From: Strongylocentrotus purpuratus | Taxonomy: Eukaryota; Echinodermata; Echinoidea; Camarodonta; Strongylocentrotidae | DNA: 64,000 nt | Direction: 5' to 3' | Assembly: GCF_000002235.5 (NCBI RefSeq) | Contig: NW_022145597.1 | Coordinates: forward strand, 28,846,423 to 28,910,422 | In this document: in pieces, positions 14,027 through 25,869 of the stretch | How positions within the stretch are numbered: position 1 is the stretch's first letter | Layout of the letters: every line of letters starts with the position of its first letter | The notes under the pieces: model-generated | Databases searched by the model: none | Seen by the model: the letters and a program-made list of their open reading frames with translations, nothing else | What the model was told of the DNA's origin: nothing | Made by a program: the position numbers and the translations under genes

Positions 14027-17000
14027 CTGTTAATAAAAGATAATAGAAGTAATATATATAAGTTACATATATATATATAGCAGATAATAATATTCATTAT
14101 CACACTACAGATAATACTAATATACAGAGCTTTTACTCCAATTGGTATGATGCACTGAAAGTGTCATCAATTGGTCAGCATTGGACTTACAAGACACTTG
14201 ATAATTCAAGCAGTAAAAGATTGCAAAGCAAGAACAGTGATGTATCTCTTTGAATTGTTCTGATGACAATGACGTCTTTAAGATTAGGATAAAGCTTATT
14301 ACATGAACAATTCTAGATAATTTGCTATTATGAAAGAAAGAACGAGATTTAAAAAATAAAAACAAATTAGTGAGAGACAAATGTTGCCATACCTCTTGGC
14401 AGGACGTACTCTATCAGGCATGGTAACCGTCTCCAGACACTTCTCCTTGTTAGCACTGCCCAGTACACAGAACTCATGTATGATGTAGTCAATCAGTTCA
14501 TGGGATTGCTGTGGATACCACACATAAATATTCACGTAAGCACATCAAACATAATTCAATAATATTTCTTGGGTTATGTATCAGAAACATTGTTAAAATC
14601 CAAGAGTTTCATCATCAATTTAATCCACAATGCAATTTACTTTGTATGATGAGGAAAAAATTATCACCTTAAGTCTACCTATTTTATCATCCATACTCCA
14701 TAAAAACATCTGTACTCAAAAGTCTAAATTCTACACAGTTTATATATTTCATCATCCATACCTCATAAAACATCTGTACTCAAAGTCTACATGCCACATC
14801 GACTAATCCTACAAGTAAAGCTTGTAATGGTGTCCTAAGAGATGCTATCAATCACTCCCTGTCTTGGGAAACGACCCACTCAGGCACTCATTACCCATGT
14901 AAATCGGCTCATTTCCCTTCAGGCGACAAAGCCCTACATCCTATGGCTTCAGCCTGCAATCTCTTAATTTAACCCTGTCATCTCTTACATGTAGCTACAC
15001 TATTGTCCAACTCAAACCATAAATGATGGAAAGCCTGTTCTTGGTCATGCTTAATCCATAGAATGTACATGTAGAGCATGCAGGGGATATAAGGATGACA
15101 TATCCTTCAGGGAACTTGATGAAATGTTGCAGTAAGCATCAGGGGGAAGGACGTAGTGATTTTTTCCTCCTCTGTCTCTCCCTCTGTCCTTCCCTCCCCT
15201 CTCTTTTTTTCCTTCTCTAATCTTATTGGCCCTAAAAAATGGCAAACATTGACAGAATCACTTCATGATCTCACTCTACCCAATGAACTATCAATCACTG
15301 TTCCTGTTTCACAAAGAGTTGTTATGTTCTCCTGCAAGTTGGAATTTGGCTTCCCTCTACGTCTAGTAAATTCTATTTTACCTTTCAACAAATCTCTTAA
15401 GAGACTCTGCTGTCTCTTGATGTAAGTTTACAATTAGTTTGCAAGTCATAGTTACCTTGGTAACATAGCCGCTACCAGCCTCCCACAGCGAAGCGAAGGT
15501 ACTTAAGATGGGGATCTGATAGAGGACCTCAGGCTTAGCGATGTCTACCACGACATGGTGCATCATCGTCATGACAACCTCGTTCTCCTCCAGTGTGTTG
15601 AGAGAGAACTTGGACAGCATGTAGTTGTAGACTCGCATGATGGGTCTAGTAGCAAACCTGAGGGGGAGATACAATGATGGCTTATCAAATTATTTTGATT
15701 ATTAATTATTAATAAAAAAAAAATTATCATTATAATTATCATTATCATTACCATTATCATTATTATTATCATTATTGTTATCATTATCATTATTATTATC
15801 ATTCTTATTATTATTATTATTGTTATTATTATTGTTATTATTATTAAAGTATTTTGCTCCAGACTCTTTCTTGAATGATTTTGCGGTGAATCTTGTGTGC
15901 AGGCTCTGGTGTTAAGAACCAGTAACCTGGATAACGAGCGAATGTGACTATAGCACTTTGGTACTCTATAAACTGAATCTAGACAAGCCCAATTGGACCC
16001 TTCGTGTAGGCAAGGGTAATGTTCATTAGTTTTGTGACATTTACAAAAGACCTAGACTGCACTCAATGTAGAATAACATGACACTGGAAAACTTACTTTC
16101 CGATATGTTTGGTCATGTCCAGTTTGCCCCACTGGGGCCTGTGAATGTGCTGGACCTGGTCTATGATGCGTAGGACCAGATCATTCCCGACGATGAGCTC
16201 TCGCAGGAAGGACAAAGTATGTTGGTTGGGCTGGAACTTGCGGATTAACAGGTAGTAGAAGTTGCGCACCGCGTCGGTCAATGCTATCGTGGCTGCAGAG
16301 AGGTGGAGAAAAAACAGAAGGTAAATTGGTGATTATGGAGTCCTACAGGAGCTTATCAAACCAGGAAAGGCATTCAGTTTTAAAGGGGTGCATGAAACCT
16401 GCCAACCTGAATTCAAGACAACCATGTGAAGGCTTACCCTCTGTAAAAATCATGTTTTCTAATCTCTCACATGCAGTCCTACTGAAATTTGTACTCCTGT
16501 ACATAAATGGATGGAATCTTAAGTAAAAGCCACATCTCTCCACCAGTAGTGCCCTGATGAGACCTTATTAAACAGGGCTGACTGAATGTCAAATATCCTC
16601 TCGGATTGGGTAAATTACTGGAAAAGAACAGGCATGCACTGGGAATGAACGATAAAACGTATGGGGTGGGGGCTTACCGAGTATAGTCTTCATATGAATG
16701 ATGTCTGTGTTCTGAGGATTGGTGGTGAACTGTTGGATGGCATGAAGCATTTGACGCATAGTGGAGGCCTGCATGTTCAAGCTGAGAGTCAAAGGAAAGT
16801 AGAAAGTAATTATTAACACATTTAATAGTTGGGGAAAGTCAAACAAAGGTTATGCAATATACTGTGAAGGACTTTAGATCTTTAGACCAGTGAATTGATT
16901 TGAACTGTTTCCTTATGCCGCAATGCTCAAAATCTTCAGTAGTATACATTGGACAAATGTGACTTTCCAATAACTATCTAAATCAAATAACAACATCAGC

Positions 17001-20000
17001 AAGTGATTAAATTTAAAACAATTATGTAAATAAACAAGTGCGAGACTACAACTGGAGCACATGGACTTACATTTTGAAGTCCGAGTTTGATTTGCTATCG
17101 TTGTTCCTTTGATTGCTCGCCTGGACGTATGCTTCCCATGTCATTAATGTTGAAGACAAAAGTTGGCTGAAAACAGGAGCTGATAGAGTGAGTCTGAAAA
17201 CAACAAAAGAGATGGAAATAAATAAAGAACACACTGGTTAACCCATGGCAGTTACTGTTAGGCATTTGCTAAAGATCTAAATGAATCAGCTTTCCTCCTC
17301 AAATTGGCAGCTTTCATCCTCAAATTGGCAACCATCAGTATTATTTTCCACTCTTTCATACCTAACCAGAAACACATTCAGAGCCTAACAAAGAGTTAAC
17401 ATTGTGGTTGATTTTGAAGGATGACTAACTGTTATTAGTTTTGTCAATCTCTCGACAAATCAATTTGGCAGGATATTATTTAACAGTACATAGCGTAGGA
17501 CCAGTCTTATCAACTTTGAATCTGTGTGATTAACACAACTAATGCGAAAGATTGTTATCATTAAAATTTGACCAATAGTTCATGAAATATCAGTGCGTCT
17601 AAAAAATTCAAAAAGAGGCTCGCACCTAATCTTTCAGGATAATCATCTTTCCGCCTGCGTAGATCTTTCATATACGCACAAACAATTTCTACAGAATGTT
17701 TTACATTATTTGTGTTAGAAAGAACTTACTTGATATCTGTGTAGGATACATCAGGGTGTGTAGCAAATGGAATGAAGAAATTCATCTGCCACAGGAAATA
17801 ATGGTTGGTTACCATGTTCTTCAAGTCCTCCTATGGGACAGCAAGTTGATGGGTAAAATAAGCAAGAGGTGGAGAGAGAGGGGGGAGGAGAGAGAGAGGG
17901 GGAGGAGGGAGAGAGGTGGAAGGAGGTAGAGAGGGGGATGGAGGGAGAGAGAGAGAGAGAGGGGGGAGAGGGGGAAGGAGGGCAGAGAGAGAAAGAGAGG
18001 GAGGGGGTTGGGGGAGAGAGAGAGAGAGAGAGAGAGAGAGGAAGAAACAAGACAGAAGAGGAGAGAAGATATGAACATGTTATATTTCAACCCTTTAGAG
18101 CAGTACTATCTATGGGATCAAAATTCTATATTATTTGGTACCAAGTGCAAAACTGATTCAAGATTGCAGGTCATTTCCATTTATCAAGGAGATGCCCATA
18201 TTTTCAAAAGTGTGATATGCACACGATAGTATCATCAACCATGGTGCTTCGACAAAGCTCTTCTGACAACAACTCCATGCTCTATTTTGCCAAAGGTATT
18301 GGGTTAACTTTGTCTGATAGTCTAAATAAATAAAGCGATTTCAAAACTGCATTCATACCTTGCATTGTATCAGGATGTTGTCCATGCCATACTTGATGTA
18401 GTCCAGACCAAATTGAGCCAACTTTTTCCTAAAAACAGAAAAAAGCAATGATCGTAATTTCATACCGCATGTGGAGATTCTAGGCCTCTGATTGGTAAAA
18501 CCGCATTGAGCGTACAGTTAACAATGGCTATATGCTGTGAGACACACACGTTTCTCTTAGACAGGTACGTTTCGCTACAAACAAATATATTTTGACAGGA
18601 ATATTTTAGGGTCACGCTTAGGTATCTTGCACCTCAGTGATCTTGAGACTGCCCTGTACCGTTTCAAGCTCGCCTTGGCCTTTGTTGTAACCGTGCCCTT
18701 CAAAGCAGTCAGTGTTTGTATAAGATAACTTACAAATCTAAATACAATGAAATAGCTACAAGAGGGAGGGAGGCATGTGCCATTCCCCCCCCCCCCCAAT
18801 CAAATGGAGGAAAGAAATAAAGAGTGAAAATGAAAGAAAGGAGGGAGAGAAGGAAGCCAAGATAAAAAAAATAAAGATGAAGACTACACCCCATCATCAC
18901 TCTCCTTTAATTAGAAAGTTTTGTTCTTTTGCAATTCATTCACCGAATGGGACCAAGAAACCAACAATATATACATCACACGTTAATTTTAAAGGCACAC
19001 TGTCCTACTTGTAGCTACTTGCTCCCTCTATATAGAAAACTTCCCCAATCGGTGCCTGTTGGTCCCCCATGATCCTCTTTTTCTTATGTTAAATGATAGC
19101 TGAGTTAATGAGATAGCCACCTGTCACAGTGACCTCGCTGGCTCAGTGGGTGGTCTTATCCCTTCTGGCTAAAGTAGTAAAGCCTACCTTTAAGCATAAG
19201 GCAATTTTGGCATCAAACTATAGACATAGAGAGCCTTGAAAGTACAGTCAAACCTGTCTATACCAACCACCCAGGGGAAACATAAAAAGTGGTCCTTGTA
19301 GACAGGTTCCTTTAGTACATGTTTCAATGAGAAACCATTTTCAAGGGAAACAAAAAATGTGGCCTTTGTAGACAGCTACAGCAGGTTTGACTGTACATGT
19401 TAATTGTGGAACTTACATGTTTTTCCTCTTCAGGTAGTTGTTCCCGACCTTCTCTGAGTCATCATCTGATGACATGGATGAACTTGACGAACAAGAACTC
19501 TGACTTGAATCTCCCTGTAATCAAACAAGCATAATCACAATACTCAAATTGGCAACTATACCATGAGAGCATCTGGCTACTCACTATTTCCTCGAATTTT
19601 ATTTCTATTAATTAGCTTTTAATTTGCATTGCACTACATGTATATTCTATATTATATTTTGTAGTTTTATTACTTCTTCTATGCTTTTCGTTGTTTTTTC
19701 TTTTATCACTAAATTGATATTTGTGTTAAGGGTCCCTTCCAACCTCGATCCAATGACTTTACAAGCTCCAAGATCCTACAAATTTCCCAAGTATAAATAT
19801 ATTTATGTGTTCACTCATGTGTCATAATAAACTGTTATCCTTTAGAGAACATCATTACACAGTTAATCACTACAGGGTAATTTGAAGAACTGCATAAAAA
19901 GTTTTTTTTATAATGATAACAATAGCAGTGTTACTAACCTCTTGTACAGTGCTGTCACCGGAGCTATCTATGGTGAGTGTGCTGCTACATGAGAGCGTCC

Positions 20001-23000
20001 TCTCACAAGATGAGGTGTCTCTGGGTTTGCAGGAAGGGCCCGGTGAGAGGGGCTCTTGTATCGTCTCCAAGCTGTGGGTAGATAGTGACGGTGAAGCTGG
20101 ACCCTCAGCGTCTGTCACTACTTTGGTTTCCTGTTTTGATAAAAACGCAATTCATTAATACTATGAAACGTCATTATTTCCATTTTTCCTCACATTGAGG
20201 TGTCATGGTCGAGTGCATAAGTAACCAGACTGTAAATCAAAGGTTTCTCGCTACAATTCCCGCCCTGGCACCAATGTTCTTTGGCAAAACATTTATGTAC
20301 ATTCGCCACACTCTACCTAGGTGTAGTAAGTGGGTAGGTGGGAGGATATATTCCTTGAATGCACTGAGAAAGACAGTTGCTGGAGCTCAAGCCGAGGTAA
20401 AACTATCCAAAGTCCATTATAAGCACATAGAGACGTTACTTCATAAAGTGATATGAGCTATACAAGAATGCAATATCACCCATTTCCTAACATTAGATCG
20501 TTGGCTCATTATTCTAAATATCAACTCCTAATTGGATGGATTTTATCTATTTTCCAAGGAAAATGCAAATTTATGCACACTGCACAAGAAAGTATCTGGA
20601 CAAGGAATGAAAGGTGCAACACAAATGGCAGGTGAAAGAATTGCATGGCGTGCTCTCGTGAAGGCCACAGCAGCGCTTCACAGCGCCACCTGAAGTTGAT
20701 GATGATGATGCACAAGTATTACAAGGTTTTTACAATAGAATTGTATTTAAGGAAACCGTAAGAAACTGACCTCTTTTGTAGTTTGTTCATCCTTTGCACC
20801 CTCTGCCTCTCTCAGCTTCTGTTCATGCTTGCGATTCAAGTAAGACATCATTTTCAGTGAGCTCTGCAATGAAAGAACAAAAAGTATGTTAAATGCTGCT
20901 TATGTTGAAAATATATTGTTTTTAAAAAAAAGAACGGTTTGCAAATGTATTCAAAAGTGTGCATTGCGTAAAAAGTTATTTATGAAGACACAAGAGATAA
21001 GGAAGGGTTCATTTGGAGTACCTAACGTAAAAGTTCCACTGCATTTTCTGTACTGGAGCAGGAAAGTATTGACTCATATAAACTCACACCGAGTTAATAT
21101 CCTTCTGTCTCTGAAGTTAAGATACATGTAAGTGATATTCAGCAAGAATCACTTTGTTTATAGCATAGACACAATTTTTCTTATGTACTACAGAATCAAA
21201 CTTTCCAAAAAACCTTCAGAACTTCCAGTTCATGTACTTACGCAACCCACACGACCATGAGTCAACTGATCTTTAAATTGACATCCAGTCTTCTAATCTT
21301 ACATTAATTACTTTAATTTTTCTCTATACAAAGAAGTATTATCTATTTAAAACTTACTGTGTCCTTGTACATCAGGTGGAGTACTTGAAGTAAAGATGAA
21401 AGCCACTTGCTCTAAACAAAGATTAAAAAAAATAAACATTTGAAATGGTAATTAGGGAATATAAATCATGACCATGAAATACCTGCAAAAGTCGGGAATC
21501 TTCCAAGCCAAAATTAGGAATATACTATATCACATGTAATTATACAGAGGAATATAGGGTTCATTCATAACGCTACTTTGACAGCAGAAAATGAGCAATC
21601 AGTCATAAATAGGAGTGGTTTGCAGTTATGCTGTGATTTAATAAGGTTTAAAGAAGCGAGCGACTTGTGATCACTCGGAGAGTTTGTTGTTTTGCTACTT
21701 CAGTTGGCTTATTACACGATTGAAGCCTTACAAGTTCTAATCCATTCCAACAAATAGGATGAGGCTGGAAATAGAATTTCTGCACAGCAGGCACTTATAG
21801 AAACATGCATATAAAGACCACTTAATGAATGCAAGAATAGTGGTCTTTTAAGGCAGACTGTCTTCATTTACAGTTTCCATCAATACATGTTTCTGTGTAA
21901 AGTTCTGTTCAGGGGAAACAGCAGGTTGCTATTAAAAGCAGGTTTAACTGTGTTAAATTGAAATGTGTAATAAAGGCACAAACACTTACCCCTTCAGGTC
22001 TTCTACACATCTCTTTTAGGACATCTTGGAAATCGGCTTTGAAAAGTTTTCTGAAAGGAAAAACAATCAATAAGATGACACTAGAAACAAAGGATGCAAA
22101 GATTTGTATTTTTGTTGGTACACATAAATATTGTTCCACAGGCTCTTTCAAGAATTGTATACATGTAACAACACTAAAACACATCTGTTCATTTTAAACT
22201 AGATATGTATTTGATCGCTCTCATCTTTATAGTTTTAAGACATGCTCATACTTCATTTTTTTCTAATTTTCTAATCATTCTCATTAAAAACATTTAAAGG
22301 ATTTAATTGACTATACAGAACATCCTTAATGTGAGGAGTCAAGTTTCACTTCACATGATCACATCTATCCTAACCTATCTTGCAGATTGTGAACAAAGAA
22401 AAGGCCTTGCATGTAAACTGCTTAAAGCAATACTGAACTGATGAACTGACTGCCCAAGCATACTATTAATTACAAAGCGCATCTTGCCGACTGTGCGTAA
22501 CACAATACCAAAAGTCCACTTTGCAGAAATAGGACCCGAATGCGAGCACCAACAGCTCAGATATGGAAGCAGCGGGTCACAGGATCATACTGTTACAGTT
22601 GACATAAGATGGCGCTAGAGGAGATCTTGCAATAGTGCTTCTAGTACATTGTGGCTTTAATTCCTTGACTTACCCGATGATTGTGTCGTTCTTGAGACTT
22701 CCGACCTTGTAGCGCTCATAGTTGACATACAGCACATTCCTGATTAGCGTCAGACAGTTGCTGAGCGTGTCCGCGTTGGTTTGATCGATAGCATAGCTTC
22801 CCGCCTGATTGTGGAAAATGCAAAGGAAACATAAACCCTGTTAGTCATGATAATGTATTACACAAGGTCTTAACTTTGAGACTATACTGCAGACTGCATG
22901 CAATTCACAATCTACAGCCCGTTAGCAGAAGAAAATGTGTTCAGCACCACAACAAAAATCACCTTAGGTGCCTTTGGGGAGCTTGGGTAAGGCCAGGGCA

Positions 23001-25773
23001 ATAGTACTACTTTGAAGGTGTCTCGAGCATCCCCATAGATGGATGTACACTATGTGTGTGATATAAATGGAGCTTACATATTATCTCACATTTCTTAGAT
23101 CTGCCCAGTGATCTAAAATTTACAGTGAGGACAATTTCTCTGGCTTTATTTTATCAAACTGTAGGTTCAGGGATAGGTTGCAATTGGGTCTCATGTTAGG
23201 TGTAGATATGGAGCATGTGTCGTAAAAAACCAAATGCTTACCTCTTCAATGATGAGTGCCATCTGACCGACGAGACAGCTTATCACCGTGGACTGAGTGA
23301 ATTCCTTCTTGATGGTGGCTAGCATCTTCTGAAGCTCATCTCTCTTCTCGTAATCCTCTTTGGTTAGTTTCTTCAGGATTGGCATGACAACCTCTAGAGG
23401 CATGGAGAGGTGCATCAATAACCTGTAGACAAGTGCAACAAAATGGTAAATTGGAGCTTATCTTGAATTCTAGCATGGAAAAAATATCCCAGAAGACTGG
23501 AGTTGCTGCTACCTTGTTTGGCGTTCAACAATAAGGGATAGAGCAACGTCGATCTGGCGCTGCTCAGTGGGTGACGGGCTCACGATCAATTGGGCAAAAA
23601 GAATTTCCATTTTCGGTTTAACTTAACAAAATTTGGAGTGGACTTTAAAAGATCATTATCATTATTATTATTATTATATGACTGGAAATAAATGTTGAAA
23701 CTTTCAAACAAATCTTCATGCCACATGGTTATGTTGAAGGTAGACCTAATATACTCATATCTATGTGCTGTGTTGTTCATTATTTTGGCTATGCAGGGAT
23801 GACAGAGTTAATTTGTTACAATTTATTATTAAACAAAATTAGAACACTGATACTAAAGGCAAATGTAGAAAATTGCAAAAGCAATGGAGATAAAAAATAA
23901 AAACTAAGAAGAAAAATAATTGGAAATAAATATCTGAAAGAAAGATAAGTAAGAACAAAGAATTTAAAGAACAGAGATATTCTGAGAGTACTGGCGATTT
24001 AGCAAGTAAAGAGTGAAAAATTGAGAGAAATACAACAAAACAATTTTAAAAAAATTTTAAAAATAATTTTCTTACCTTACAATAGCATCAAAGACTTCTG
24101 GATCCTCTGTCGAATGGCAAAGAATAGGGATTAAATCCTGAAAAATAAAATAATGAGAAATTTTGTCATTTCAAGAGAACAATTAATACCAATATTATAG
24201 GGCATTACAGGGCATGTTATTTACACTAGGTTATATACAAGGTACATGTACTGTATGCATGCACAAGTCTTTCGTGAATATAAGAGGGGCAGTAAACTCC
24301 CTGGTGATGATGCAACGCACCAATATTCACAGTACATGCACTAGCCACACTCGTCATTTTACAATTAAGAATGAGAAAGACACTAAGTGCTTGCAGGCAC
24401 TTAATTAACTTGAAGACAATTGACAATTGACAACCTGCACCACTTCAAAGCTTTACTCAAAACACTCACATCTTCCTTCAGACATTTAATTGTTAATTTT
24501 ATTGGAGGAGCTCGGCCTGAATGTTTTTTTAAAAACAGATATATGGTGCCATACAAATGCTGTTCATCATCATCATCATCATATAAACACAATGGGATTT
24601 ATTTGGCCAGCTTTTCAGTATTTTGTAGACACACTGTAGCTACATACATGTAACTTCTCTTTTTGAAATATCTTCAATAAATCACACAAATTCTGAGAAA
24701 ACTGGGAAATAAGCTAGAGCTCTACAACAAAAAGAACAAGGCTTCAAATGTAAACATGTTTATTTCTGACAAATGCAAAGTAATTTTGTGCTTGTCTCAT
24801 TCTCAACTGCTGCAATTACTTTAGACACTGAAAGTCCAGAAACCTGCTAGAAAATCAAAATGAATATTTTGATCAAAAAGTTGCAATTGTAATTGTGAAA
24901 ATAATACTCACCATCTGAATGAGACGACTATTGGCCACATTCCGCCTTGCCTGACATTTCACTTTACTTTCTTGCAAGATGTTGTTCACCATGACATCCA
25001 ATACATCTGAAAAAACAGAAACAATCATGCACATAAATAAAACTTATTTTCTTTTTTTCTAGTCTCTCTTAGTCTCCAAGTGAAAGAGTAATTCTGCCTT
25101 CTCATAAAATGGGATGAAAAACAAAAGGATGGCGACTCAGACCTGTCAAGAAAACATTTAGTAACTTGGGTTAGGCTCTGCTGTAAAACCATCAAAATTT
25201 TACTGGTTATGCTGATTCACTCAATCAATTGAAAATTCATCATTATCATCATTGATCAATCTCTATTTTCCTATATTTTGTGATGGGCCTTTTTTATTTT
25301 CTCAACCGCCTTTCTCCAAGCCTTGCAATCTTACGCATCACCCAGGGGGTGGGGCCAGACGCTCTAATATGTTCCCCTGTTTCAATTGTTAAGATAAAAA
25401 TCATCTACATGTTCTTAGAAATGAGCAAACTAACACTTCAACAAGCTCTGCTTCTAGTTAGTTCCTCTTTTCTTGTGCTTTTTCTATTATTTTTGTTGTT
25501 TCATTGCATATTTTTGTAATATAATTATTCATTGTATTATGTTTTGCATGAGAAATAAAATCATTTGAATCACATCAACTACTACCATCTTCCAAATTAA
25601 GAAATTTATCTTTGGTTAAGTCATATAACATGTACATGTACATGTAAAAAAAATAAAAAATAAAACCTCCACTTACCCTTGCATTCCTCGGTGATTACAT
25701 AGCTTGTCTCCTCATGGTAACCAAGATTGGTTGCCGTGGCATTTAAGCCACCTCCCATAATAAGCCACTGCAT
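9117..25773 (-). CDS. tim: Insect-type TIMELESS clock protein, 23 coding exons, complete
   Basis: Coding exons in transcript order: 25773-25677, 25006-24912, 24137-24076, 23422-23242, 22804-22674, 22050-21990, 21411-21358, 20863-20771, 20130-19939, 19514-19417, 18428-18359, 17830-17730, 17193-17071, 16781-16678, 16292-16097, 15657-15456, 14508-14393, 14026-13993, 13272-13113, 12677-12615, 11172-10972, 10093-9958, 9189-9117. All junctions are AG/GT and all phases join, giving 2643 nt (880 aa plus TAA). The family was recognised from ordered motifs: start MQWLI (fly TIM: MDWLL), VRLLMHLSMPLEVV, CLTLIRNVLYV, HLMYKDT, FYYLLIRKFQPN, VVMTMMHHV, LIDYIIHEF, LLEICYFKL and ALLHRLGLH. MTMMHH and LIDYIIHEF favour the insect type over the replication-fork paralogue TIMEOUT. 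In insects TIM binds PERIOD and represses CLOCK:CYCLE; the role here is inferred. At 880 aa it is much shorter than fly TIM (about 1400 aa). An upstream non-coding exon probably exists, because the first coding exon has an acceptor at 25805. Confidence 0.9.
10446..10774. mobile_element. MITE with TACAGTCAAACCTG-type ends, long copy
   Basis: Starts TACAATCAAACCTGTC and ends ACAGGTTTGACTGGA. The middle has three tandem ~70-bp units with GACCTGT, AAGGCCACC and AGTGGCCATGTATTTTATCT. It lies in the tim intron between exons 21 and 22. A related fragment (GTATAGAGTGGCCATATA) lies near 11550. Confidence 0.7.
11233..11376. mobile_element. Short MITE with CAGGGATGCCAGT inverted ends, copy 1
   Basis: Starts CAGGGATACCAGTTTG and ends AAACTGGCATCCCTG. 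Internal AATTGATCAGAGGGCCTG and TAGAATGAGCTATTTTG are shared with 49680-49807. The CAGGG ends are hAT-like. It lies in a tim intron. Confidence 0.7.
11817..12200. mobile_element. About 390-bp MITE family with TTAAAGAGAAGG ends, copy 1 (tim intron)
   Basis: Terminal inverted repeats: TTGAAGAGAAGGTCGAGTTC on the left and GAACTCAACTTTATCTTTAA on the right. It matches the elements at 54315-54707 and 55115-55505 in inverted orientation. It lies in the tim intron between exons 20 and 21. No coding capacity. Confidence 0.75.
12230..12465 (+). mobile_element. Second SINE-like family, tim intron copy
   Basis: Contains TCACCCAGGTGCTAAATGGG, CACCCAATAGGATG, AATGCTCCCCAGGGAGTGGA and CCAGTGACTGGGGTAATAAT. 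It matches the minus strand of 59870-60172. The front part resembles the body of the tRNA-type SINE; no A or B box was found. Confidence 0.6.
14393..18428 (-). CDS. tim: tim exons 11-17: second helical-repeat region
   Basis: The exons are 18428-18359, 17830-17730, 17193-17071, 16781-16678, 16292-16097, 15657-15456 and 14508-14393 (aa about 355-659). They read through FGLDYIKYGMDNIL, NHYFLWQMNFFIPFA, MRQMLHAIQQF, TDAVRNFYYLLIRKFQPNQ, IGKFATRPIMRVYNYML, MTMMHHVVVDI, ILSTFASLWEAG and LIDYIIHEFCVL. The order and spacing match the central conserved part of insect TIM (SHFFWLVTYFLKFA, VLLLRRFNPS, TMMHHIGGDL, YVIHKF). This is the best-conserved part of the gene and gives the paralogue assignment. 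Confidence 0.9.
15716..15846. repeat. (ATT/ATC)n microsatellite beside a tim exon
   Basis: Irregular ATTATC and ATTATT repeats begin about 60 bp upstream (in transcript sense) of tim exon 15657-15456. Confidence 0.9.
17866..18050. repeat. GA/GGA-rich tract upstream of tim exon 12
   Basis: A purine-rich run of about 180 bp starts about 36 bp upstream (in transcript sense) of the acceptor of exon 17830-17730. On the transcript strand it is a long CT/CCT tract, which may act as an extended polypyrimidine tract. Confidence 0.85.
18991..19170 (+). repeat. Dispersed ~180-bp repeat, copy 1
   Basis: Shares AAAGGC-CACT, TAGCTACTTGC-CCCTCTATA, GGTCCCCCATGATCCTCTTT and TTCTTATGTTAA with 36203-36385. 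It lies in the tim intron between exons 10 and 11. Confidence 0.7.
19243..19395. mobile_element. MITE with TACAGTCAAACCTG inverted ends, short copy
   Basis: Ends TACAGTCAAACCTG and CAGGTTTGACTGTA are perfect inverted repeats flanked by TA, as in Tc1/mariner-type elements. The interior contains GTGGTCCTTGTAGACAGG and CATGTTTCAATGAGAAACC. It lies in the tim intron between exons 10 and 11. Confidence 0.75.
19417..20130 (-). CDS. tim: tim exons 9-10: Ser/Thr-rich linker
   Basis: These two exons (20130-19939 and 19514-19417; aa about 259-354) encode a low-complexity linker between the two helical halves. Exon 9 is rich in Ser, Thr and Pro (PASPSLSTHSLETI, LSCSSTLTIDSSGDS). Exon 10 has a serine run ending in acidic residues (SSSSSMSSDDDSEK), followed by the basic patch YLKRKN. 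The clustered SSDDDSE is the type of sequence used by acidophilic kinases such as CK2. In flies the equivalent linker of TIM is a phosphorylation target that times nuclear entry. The position and composition correspond; direct regulation is inferred. The exons are phase-compatible (frame 0 in, 2 nt out). Confidence 0.85.
20197..20475 (+). mobile_element. tRNA-derived SINE, diverged copy in tim intron
   Basis: GAGGTGTCATGGTCGAGTG, then CTACAATTCCCG (worn B box), GGCACCAATGTTCTTTGGC, CATTCGCCACACTCTACC and ATTCCTTGAATGCACTGAG. The 3' end has GTGATATGAGCTATACAAG, like tails of this family. It lies between tim exons 8 and 9. Confidence 0.65.
20771..25773 (-). CDS. tim: tim exons 1-8: N-terminal armadillo-like region (aa 1-258)
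   Basis: The start ATG (25773-25771) opens with MQWLIMGGG, matching the conserved N terminus of insect TIM. The exon's acceptor gives about 31 nt of leader before the ATG, and the frame stays open upstream of it, so an extra upstream coding exon cannot be fully excluded. Exons 3-4 join as DLIPILCHS...DAIVRLLMHLSMPLE, which is the conserved 'LIPLLE...RILVNLTVPVE' block of the family. Exon 5 carries the NCLTLIRNVLYV helix. Exons 7-8 carry LLQVLHLMYKDT followed by a charged LNRKHEQKLREAEGAKDE tail. In fly TIM this region is helical-repeat (ARM) structure used for PERIOD and cryptochrome contacts; that use here is inference. Confidence 0.88.
21805..21955. mobile_element. Partial MITE of the CAGTCAAACCTG family
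   Basis: Contains AAAGACCACTT, GTGGTCTTTTAAGGCAG, TACATGTTTC and AGCAGGTTTAACTGTG in family order, but the left end is missing. It lies in the tim intron between exons 6 and 7. Confidence 0.5.
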
Positions 25774-25869
25774 CCTGAGTTTTAATCGTTTGTAGGTGTC
25801 TGATCTGAAAGAGAGAAGAAGAAGAAGAAAAAAGGGGGTCAAAATTACAAATGCATTGTTGGCACTGAG

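Noticed and set aside
14117..14380. 87-codon minus-strand open frame between tim exons 17 and 18
   Set aside because: It lies in the intron between phase-matched splice sites, and its sequence is unlike any TIM segment, including the missing Myb-like one.
17751..18229. Ser/Leu/Pro-rich and Arg/Glu-rich open frames
   Set aside because: These are the GA/CT microsatellite read in different frames.
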